A stretch of 64,000 nt of DNA from Globodera rostochiensis (Eukaryota; Nematoda; Chromadorea; Rhabditida; Heteroderidae), in assembly GCA_018350325.1 (NCBI GenBank), contig JAEVLN010000022.1, positions 124,001 to 188,000 on the forward strand, read 5' to 3'. A program made the position numbers and the translations under genes. Numbering within the stretch: the stretch's first letter is position 1; each line of letters opens with the position of its first letter. The notes beneath the pieces were generated by a model. That model ran no database searches and was not told the DNA's origin. It saw only the letters and a list, made by a program, of their open reading frames with translations. Shown in pieces: positions 56,787 to 64,000 of this stretch.

Positions 56787-57738
56787 TCACATTGTCTCGG
56801 CCTGCGCAACCATTGGCTTAACACTGGCCGAGTAACACTCTTCAGCCGGCTTTATCCAATCCAACGATTCGACAATGTCTTTCGCCTGAATAAGCGCGGG
56901 GGGGGGCATTTATTCAAAATTAATCCCTTCCAATGAAACCCCGGGGGGGGGGCATTTATTCAAAATTAATCCTTCCAATGAAACCCCGGGGGGACATTTA
57001 TTCAATTAATCCTTTATTCCACTAAATCCCCCCCCCACCCACCCGCTTTTGCTGCGATTCAGTCATTTTTCGTTTCATTAAATCCTTTTCTGGAGTTGTG
57101 CCTTTCATGTCGCCCGAAAGTTTAAAGGTGCCGGGCGCCGAACCCTTCCGAATTTGGATAGGCCTAAATCAAAGATTTTTTGTGTAAATTTAAACAAATT
57201 CCCTAACGTGCGATTTCCAATAGCGCTTGAAACTTTTTTGATCGGATGCTGTTGCTTTGGCGGTTGTTGGGTGGTAACTCGACACTGATAGGGCGATGGG
57301 CTTTTGGAGGAACGATTCGTTCTCGCCGGCGGACTGCAGCCTGACTTTCAGAAATTTGTTTCATTTTAACAAAAGATTAATTAGCAACCCAAACTATTTA
57401 CATAAATAAAGAGTGAATTATAACATTTATCCGTAAATGTACGGTGACTGATTTAAATTACGGTAATTGACTGATTTAAAATACGGTAATCGACTGATTT
57501 AAATTACGGTAATTGACTGATTTAAATTACGGTAATTGACTGATTAGTTACGGTAATCGACGATTTGTGGCACTGTTGAAGATGTCTTTTTGGCAGCTTC
57601 TTCGAAGGTCTTGTCGAAGTCGGTCTCGATGTGTTCGCCTTCGTAGTCGTCGGATTTGTTGCCTGCCCCGTCATCGTCGTCCTTCTTGCCCTTTTTCTTC
57701 CCACCGCTGCCGGTCAGCAACTTTTTCAAGGCGTTCAT
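56787..57738 (-). CDS. Unrecognised hydrophilic protein, 177 aa
   Basis: Four exons with consistent phases (57738-57562, 57344-57208, 57163-57043, 56885-56787) form a complete ORF. The N-terminus is a short amphipathic start and Lys-rich segment (MNALKKLLTGSGGKKKGKKD), then acidic (DDDDGAGNKSDDYEGEHIET). A Ser/Pro/Gln-rich basic middle follows (RSSKSPSPYQCRVTTQQPPK), then APGTFKLSGDMKGTTPEKDL. The C-terminal exon is more ordered (AKDIVESLDWIKPAEECYSA). There is no signal peptide or membrane segment. It is probably cytosolic or nuclear and partly disordered. I know no family for it. Support comes from four matched splice phases and good GT/AG sites. Intron 1 contains a 23-bp tandem repeat, and intron 3 a repeat with poly-G runs. 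Confidence 0.6.
56895..57015. repeat. Tandem repeat, about 55 bp, three copies, intronic
   Basis: Copies of gggggggcatttattcaaaa + ttaatcccttccaatgaaac + ccc, shortened in the last copy. It lies in the last intron of the 177-aa protein gene. Confidence 0.8.
57440..57560. repeat. Tandem repeat, 23-bp unit, about five copies, intronic
   Basis: The unit is acggtaattgactgatttaa + att, with aatcg/aattg variants. It runs right up to the splice donor of exon 1 of the 177-aa protein gene (57562), so the donor sequence gtcgattaccgtaact is itself part of the repeat. Confidence 0.85.
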
Positions 57739-58590
57739 TTTAAGGTAAAAATTGGTGAAATAATAAATAAATATATAAAATAAAATTGGAATTCACTATG
57801 TATAAGCAAATTGACAAAAATGGAAAATACTTTTTTAAAAATGCGATTATTTGCTGATATTTTAGGAATAATTCAATAAAAACAGAAAATTCATTCCAAA
57901 CAAAAAAACATTTGGCCATCGGACGAAGCTTCGCGAGCATTGTCGAAAGAACAAACAGCCGAAACGAAAAAGTGCACGTAAATGCGGCAATTGGCGTCAA
58001 AATGCCTTCGTTCAGAAAAAAGCTTTTGATTGATTTGATTGATCGCATTTTGCCTTTCGCCGTTCATTGATCCAAAACTTGCTTAAACTCCCCCCCCCCA
58101 CCCAATGCAAAGGCCCCACCGCCCATTGATTCGATTGATCCTTCGGAAGTGATGCCATGGCCATGTCGAGGCAAACAAACAAATAACAGCAGCAGATGAT
58201 CAACAATTCCCTCCACTCATCGGAAGACCGAAGAAAATAAATAAGGAAATAAGGGCACAAAACTGAAACTGAACTGAACAAGCATTTTGAATGAATGCTA
58301 TTGGAGTTGCAAACATTCATCGACTTCGGCGTTAAAAGCAATTGAAGAAAAAAGGATTTTTTAAATTATTATGGGGGAGATTTATTACTCTTTCATTGAA
58401 CAGAATAATTTAACCATAAATTTGTTTGACACATAAAATAACAACGGATAGAATCATTTTTTCGTTTGCTTGTCAAAATGAATATATTAAAAAGTATTTG
58501 ATTTGCTCTATAACCGAAGCCAGTTATTTGATCGTATAAACAAACAAATATCTAATTAATTGAACGATTAATTGCTTTACATCGAATTTA
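57739..58590. other. Divergent intergenic region
   Basis: AT-rich, between the starts of the 177-aa protein gene (-) and the protease gene (+); it should carry both promoters. A poly-C run lies at 58091-58098. No further gene was seen. Confidence 0.45.
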
Positions 58591-60177
58591 ATGCTTTACA
58601 AATTGTTCACTTTGTCTTTCTCCGTAAACTTTGCGTTGCTTTTGTTTCACGTCACAATTTCGCAAAAATGCGGCGAATTCAAAAAGGACGAAGGAAATGA
58701 GTTCAAAGTAAAATTGTGCCATTTTCGTCTCAAAATTAACTTTGCAAGAAGCAGAAAAAGATTAATAATTAATTAAATTCATCAAAAAGAATTGGTTCAG
58801 TCTACATAATAAATAATCTTTTGTTTTCAAAGGTCAGCAACGGGGAACCGGTGCAGTCGCACTCCAAATGGCCGTGGATGGCGGCACTCTTTTCCAGCCA
58901 AAGCGGCATTTGTTTTGGGACCAACAATTTTTGTTGCTCGGCGTCAATTATTGGCCGGCGTTATGTCCTCACAGCGGCGCATTGTTTCCCGCCGTACCCG
59001 GGGGAAGAGCGACAGAATTTGCACAAAAACGTTGGAATTTTTATGGATAAAATATTCCGTCTCAATTTAATTAAAAGAATAAAAGTTTATTTTTGCTGTC
59101 TCAGGTCCATCTCCGACTCGGTTCGTTCAATTACAGCGCGAAGGACGCGATTGAGCCGAAATTGGAGAAAGTGACGCTGCATCCGGACTTTAGTGATGAC
59201 ACAATGCTCAACGACTTGGCCATCATAAAAGTCCATTTTTATTTTTCAATTTGTTTAAAATATTTTATTTTATTTATTAGCTAAATGAGCCGCTGGAGTT
59301 TACAGCCAATGTCAGACCGATTTGTTTGTTCAATTCGTTCGGGGAGGAGGCAAAAAACGCCAAATCCACAAAAGCTTTCATTGTCGGATGGGGAAATTTG
59401 CATGGTGAGTAGTTTTTTTTGGGGGTAACGAACGCTTCCCGGGATGACTTTTTACTAAAATTTATTCGATTTACCTCCGAATAGACTCATAAAATCTTTG
59501 GCTATTCGTTTTGCAGAAGCGGAATACGACGAAAATGGCATTGTTATTGGGAGGGAACCGGACGAAAACCCGGAAATTTTGCGGGAAGGGCACACGGAAG
59601 TGCGCAACCCCGACGAGTGCGAGAAGTAATTGGAGAATGCAATAAATACACTAAATGTTTAAACTTTTGCTGAAGGCTAATAGACAAATTGGACATTTGT
59701 TTGGACGGAAGGCTTTGCTCGGAAATTGGACATCAAAATGCGGAAATGGTCCAAAATTGAATTGTTGCTTAACCGGAGGCTAAGTGATTTCGATGCCTTT
59801 AGGGTGACAGCGGTGGGCCCCTTTTGTCTCTGTCCCAAAATGGCACCCGCTGGACTCAGGTTGTTCGCAGTTATTCGGGTGTTTTCGAAGAGCATTTAGC
59901 AGTAATTTCGAAAAGCCACTCCCGCCCCAAACATAGTCATCGGAACTAATCAGAACACTTTGAATTGCATCGGAGATTATTTTATTGGGTTTTTTTCTCT
60001 CAGCTCGGAGTGACGAACCTAGCGGCACTCAAAAAAGACGATCGGGTGGCAAGTAGGCAACTTTCAAGTTGTAATAAATTTAACTGCGAATTAATTGATT
60101 CAGTTTTGTACACCAGAGTGTCGGATTACTGTGGTTGGATTGAACAAAACACTCGCGGGGAGGTCAAATGTCTGTGA
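58591..60177 (+). CDS. Secreted trypsin-like serine protease (S1 family)
   Basis: ATG 58591 opens a signal peptide (MLYKLFTLSFSVNFALLLFH, then VTISQKCGEF). The mature chain begins after an intron with VSNGEPVQSHSKWPWMAALF. The catalytic triad is present: His in RRYVLTAAHCFPPYPG (about 58965), Asp in MLNDLAIIK (about 59210), Ser in GDSGGPLLSLSQNG (about 59802). Other S1 landmarks are NVRPICLFNSFGEEA, AFIVGWGNLH, and the end VLYTRVSDYCGWIEQNTRGE to a stop at 60177. It is expected to cleave proteins outside the cell, for example in digestion or cuticle turnover. The stretch before the active Ser (CLDGRLCSEIGHQNAE) is odd: after splicing to GDSGGP the usual Cys191 and the specificity residue cannot be placed, so the splice is doubtful or the S1 pocket is divergent. 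A segment between 59870 and 60060 is also uncertain. Confidence 0.85.
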
Positions 60178-60516
60178 GATGAGAAGCAAAAAGAAATATA
60201 AAGTGATGCGATGTGATATATTTATTAATCGAGTGGCGTTGTTTGTTCCATCTGTTTTCTTTCTGGCCGTACTGCTTGAACATGTCGTCGCCCTCTCCCA
60301 AACTTCGGTACTTTCTCTCCGCCCCGCTCCAAAAGTACACTTTGTCCCCATCAACACTTTCTCTGCCAAAACCTTCTTTCAGTTTGGCCTTCTTCAGTTT
60401 GAAAGTTCCGTTGATTCAAATTGAAATTTTTTAATTTTCACGGTCCCGCTAGCAATAAAAAGCATTTGTTGAATTTTAACGAGAAGACGCTGATTTGTGA
60501 GGTTAAAATGTTTGAT

Positions 60517-63038
60517 TTAAATGTATTTATTTTCCTCCTCCGAATTGCTCTCTCCGCCGTGCACTTCCCCCCTCCCATCCTCCTCGCCCCTATCATCTCC
60601 TCCTCCTTCTCCATCTTCCTCTTCATCATCCTCATCACGTTCATGTTGTTGCTCCACATCCGCCGGTTGTTCGTCCTCTTTAAGGTCGTCCTCGTCCCAA
60701 ACTTCTTTGCCACTCATTGCCTCTTTGAACAGTTTGTTGGCCGAGCGCAGCTTTAGTTTTATCAGCCGTTCCTCCTCTTCCGGCTTCAACTCCTTGTCGA
60801 TGTACGGGATCAGCCTCATCAGTTTCGGCTCCAATTGGAAACTGTCTCGTCGGACGTGCAAATTCAAAGGAATCTGACAAATCGATGTGTTAAATATAAA
60901 TAATTGAGAAAGTCCCCGAGAAACTATACCATTAATGAGGACATTTGCTGTTCGTGTGAGAGGGCCGTTCTGTCGGCCATTTGGTTGAACAGCGAGTCAA
61001 TTAAAATCTCCGGTTCTTGCGCCGGCGGCGTCGGCTCTGATGGCGCTTCGGACTCTTTGCGGGCCGGCTAATGAGGGAAGTGCGCAAATGAATGCATTTT
61101 ATTGCACTTAATTAATTAATTACCTTCTCAAACATTTGGTCCAAATTATCGAAAATGGGCGGAATTTCCATGCCGCTTCGTTGTGCCTCCTCCTGGACTT
61201 GCTGCATCATGAACGCCTTCTTCTCTTTGCTCAGCAGCGGCAGCAAAAATTTGGCCAGTCGATTGTTTCGAAGAGAGTTCGGGTCGCCTAAGGCAAAATT
61301 GGAGTTAATTAAACTCTAAAATTAATTACCCTTTTCAAGCATTTGCATCAGAAGCCTTTTGTAAAAGTCCTCAATGGAATTTTGGATGACGTTAATGCAC
61401 ATGGACACGAGGGACAGGCCGATCATCATAAAGAAGAAGAACAGCACCATATACCTGTGAAAGTAATTAATGATGCCATTTATGAAACAAAAAATGGCAT
61501 TTTTACTCTCTTTGCGACACTTTCACATCGCCAAGCCCAACGGTGAGAAGAGAAATGCAGACGAAATACATCGCTTGGCCATAAGTCCAATCCTTCAAAA
61601 GCGCCATTTTATTCAACAAATTTTCCAATTTCCCCACTTCGACGTGCGCGAAGAGAGCGGCACAGAAGAAAAGCCACGAAACGGTGAAGAAAATTGCAAC
61701 AAGAACGTGCATTCGGGGCGCCTCCTCGCCCAAAATGCCCAATTGTTGCTGCGAATGTTCCCTTTTTGTGGAGGTCACTGAAATTCCGAAATTTTCGTTT
61801 ATTTTTTTGAAAAAACTGAACCTGCGGTGGTCAGAAAGGCGGCCCTCTCGACGTCCAACGAAAGCACCTCCCCGCCGGCACTCGACTCGGAAAACTTTTT
61901 GTCCCCAGAAACGGACTTTAAATCGTAGTCAAAAACGAGTTCCTTTTGCGCAATTCTTTGGTCCTTGAAGAAATGCGTCGTTTTTCGTTCCAACTCTTTT
62001 TGTGCCTGAATTTTTGTTGAATTGTTCTTTTGAAATTTTATTTGACTTAAAATTTATTCCAATTTTTATTAATCAAATTCGTTTTCTTTATGCCCCAGAG
62101 GCGCCGTGCCTGTCTGATGGACGGCGACATTGGCGTCGGTGGGAGGTCTAACGGAATTTTCGTTCCGTGCCGAAAACAGCAGCAAAAGAAAAGCGGCTTA
62201 ATGCATTCGTTCCACCGGCTGGACACCACCGCCATTATTTCGTTGATGCATTTGTACAAAAACTTGCCCAATTCGTTCAGAGTGATCAGTGTCAATGGGA
62301 TTCCTGATAAAGAGACTTTTTTAATTTTATTAATATTTAATATTCATAAATAAATTGATTAATTTATCAATTCCTAAATAAATAATCATTTTAAGATTTT
62401 AAATGTAAAATGCAAATAATTAAATTTGACTACTGACCGATCACAGAATAAATTATTGTGCCAATTCGGCCGATGGCCGTCTCGCAGGCAATGTCTCCGT
62501 ATCCGATGGTGGTGAACAAAGTGCCAGAAAAATACCTTCCGAGCGTATTTAAAATTGAATTTGAATTGCACAAACATTGCAGCCATAAAAGTCCATTGGG
62601 GCTGTCCTTCCCCATCGGCTCCTGCCAGCTTTCCCAGTTTTGTAAAAAGCCTGTCGACCAATTCTGCCAACCGATTGCTTTTTTCCCTACTCGTCCAGTT
62701 AACCCCAACTGCCGATTCCATGTTGGAAATGCATTCCGAACGGATCGACAAGTACAATTCTTTTCTAAATTTAAATAAAAATATAATAAAAAGTAAAAAA
62801 GACACTTTTTGGCTATTGCGTCCAGCTCGACATTCTTCTCGGCCAGCCAGAAGAAGATGGCACCGACCAGCATGTACAGGCCGATAAAACCCATCGGTGC
62901 CAAATGGTTAATGTGCCAGGCTCGGCAGAGCTTTTTCACAGCTCGAAACATTTTGCTGAGCCTTTGCCAAAGTCGGCTCGTTTTCGTCGTGCCGTTCTTT
63001 TTTGGGGGTGCCATTTTTGACAGCCGAAAATTGCACAA
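60517..63038 (-). CDS. Two-pore-domain (TWK/K2P) potassium channel
   Basis: The start is at ATG 63038 or, more likely, 63014 (MAPPKKNGTTKTSR). TM1 is MGFIGLYMLVGAIFFWLAEK (about 62890). Exon 2 (62764-62576) holds the extracellular cap (SIRSECISNMESAVGVNWTS). Exon 3 (62535-62438) has pore 1, SGTLFTTIGYGDIAC. Then come IPLTLITLNELGKFLYKCI, a cytosolic linker with FCCCFRHGTKIPLDLPPTPM, TM3 (LVAIFFTVSWLFFCAALFAH), pore 2 (AMYFVCISLLTVGLGDV) and TM4 (YMVLFFFFMMIGLSLVSMC). The filters TIGYGD and TVGLGD mark a K+ leak channel of the plasma membrane in nerve or muscle. A long C-terminal tail includes FLLPLLSKEKKAFMMQQVQE and LIPYIDKELKPEEEERLIKL and ends in an extreme Glu/Asp-rich stretch at 60517. 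Intron 62006-62109 needs a GC donor (CAG/GCACGG). A further coding-like stretch at 60420-60190 might be another exon. Confidence 0.9.
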
Positions 63039-64000
63039 TTTGTGCAGAAAACGGTAAATTTGCTGGCAAATGTTTTTTTGGGACGTTTGACACCGATTTT
63101 GTTTTGCTGTGGCGGTCTGAAAAGGCTGTCGGGTGAATGGAAAGGTAAACTTTTTATTTTTTGGTTAGATAATCGGCGGCGAAGTTGGAATTACTTGGCC
63201 AGGCCCATTGTTCGGCGAGAAAAGCTCAAAAATAAATAAAAATGCGCAAAAGAATGCGGGGGAGGGAGGGGGGGGGAAATGAACGAACCAATCGGGGGGA
63301 CTTTTGGAAAAGCAAAGCTTGTGGACGGACAGACGGACGGATGAAGCATTTATTTGTCTGATTGAATTCACCGATTTTTAAATCAAAATTTGATTTGGAG
63401 AGGGACAATGGCCGACCGACCATTTAACACAGATGTTCATTCAACAAAAACTTGCCTCATTCAAAATCGGTTAACAAATCGGCCGACGCCTTGACAAACT
63501 CATCGATTCTAAGACCATTTTACATCTCATTAAATAAAATAATTTATTAATATTATATTATATTAAATTCACGATTTCGCAGCTGTGCATTTTGCAAAAG
63601 TTTTGTTTTTTAAATAATCCAATCCAATAATTCACTCATTTTTATTAAACAAATTTAAAATGCGATTTAAAAATAATTAATTGAACGGCTCTTTTCTTTA
63701 CAAAAAGTGTAAAATGTTAACAAATTACTTCAATTGTTCATCCTTTCAATTGAAAATAGTTTTGCTAATTGGCACATCCGGATTCGCCCCATTCGGACAC
63801 AAATTTTCCAAAGTAATACAAATGGTCCCGTACATTCAAGTACCTAAATTTCAAGGTAGCTTAAGTTAAGCTATGCTTTTTACATTTTGCTTAAAAAGCG
63901 TTTGCTTAAATCTTTTATAAAAATTTTGTCACAAAGTCTTAGTTTTTGCGTATTCCAAAAATAAAGTCGCGCTATGAGTAATTTGACCAGTAAGAGTCGG
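63039..64000. other. Upstream region of the K2P gene
   Basis: AT-rich sequence with a poly-G run at 63259-63277 and a short gacggacagacgg run at 63322-63340. No gene was recognised to the window edge. Confidence 0.45.

Overview
This window is nuclear DNA of a nematode. It holds about 16 recognisable protein genes, most of them in many short exons joined by short introns. The gene families point to a nematode: two Patched-related (PTR) permeases, a TWK-type two-pore potassium channel, a MATH-BTB protein, a transthyretin-like protein, an SXP/RAL-2 protein, FLYWCH proteins and a mucin-like ShKT protein. At least seven introns need a GC donor. From memory, GC-AG introns are unusually frequent in cyst nematodes (Globodera/Heterodera type), so a plant-parasitic tylenchid is my best guess, but that is inference. 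There is no operon-like packing, and repeats are abundant.

Layout. 1-2578 (+): 3' half of the ribosome-biogenesis protein WDR3/Utp12. 2890-6904 (-): a FLYWCH/MULE-like gene with a TA-flanked inverted-repeat element in an intron. 7053-11233 (-): a tiny FLYWCH protein whose single intron holds a complete hAT transposon (7458-10998) with an 8-bp target duplication. 11.2-13.2 kb: repeats. 13223-15677 (-): MFSD8/CLN7-like transporter. 16854-17428 (-): SXP/RAL-2 secreted protein. 20138-22809 (+): MATH-BTB protein. 23046-26083 (+): RABL6-like GTPase with a long foldback element in an intron. 27086-32227 (-): first PTR protein.

32.2-38.1 kb is a gene-poor block of G/C-homopolymer and minisatellite arrays. 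38123-40060 (-): secreted Ser/Thr-rich ShKT protein, with a tRNA-derived SINE-like sequence in its intron. 40829-41304 (-): small single-pass membrane protein. 43373-43989 (+): transthyretin-like protein. 44326-46576 (+): NDRG-like protein. 47047-47761 (-): Gly/Met-rich secreted protein. 50909-55515 (+): second PTR protein. 56787-57738 (-): unrecognised 177-aa protein. 58591-60177 (+): trypsin-like secreted protease. 60517-63038 (-): K2P potassium channel.

The genes do not form one pathway. Several (PTR pair, transthyretin-like, SXP/RAL-2, ShKT, Gly-rich, protease) belong to families active at the cuticle, in secretions or at the host interface, but nothing in the sequence shows co-regulation. 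The most unusual signals are the pervasive GC-AG introns, the clean hAT insertion, a dispersed repeat with a covarying hairpin core, large foldback elements, and a C-rich array whose every unit carries a TTAGGC hexamer. I did not find a convincing new multi-gene system.
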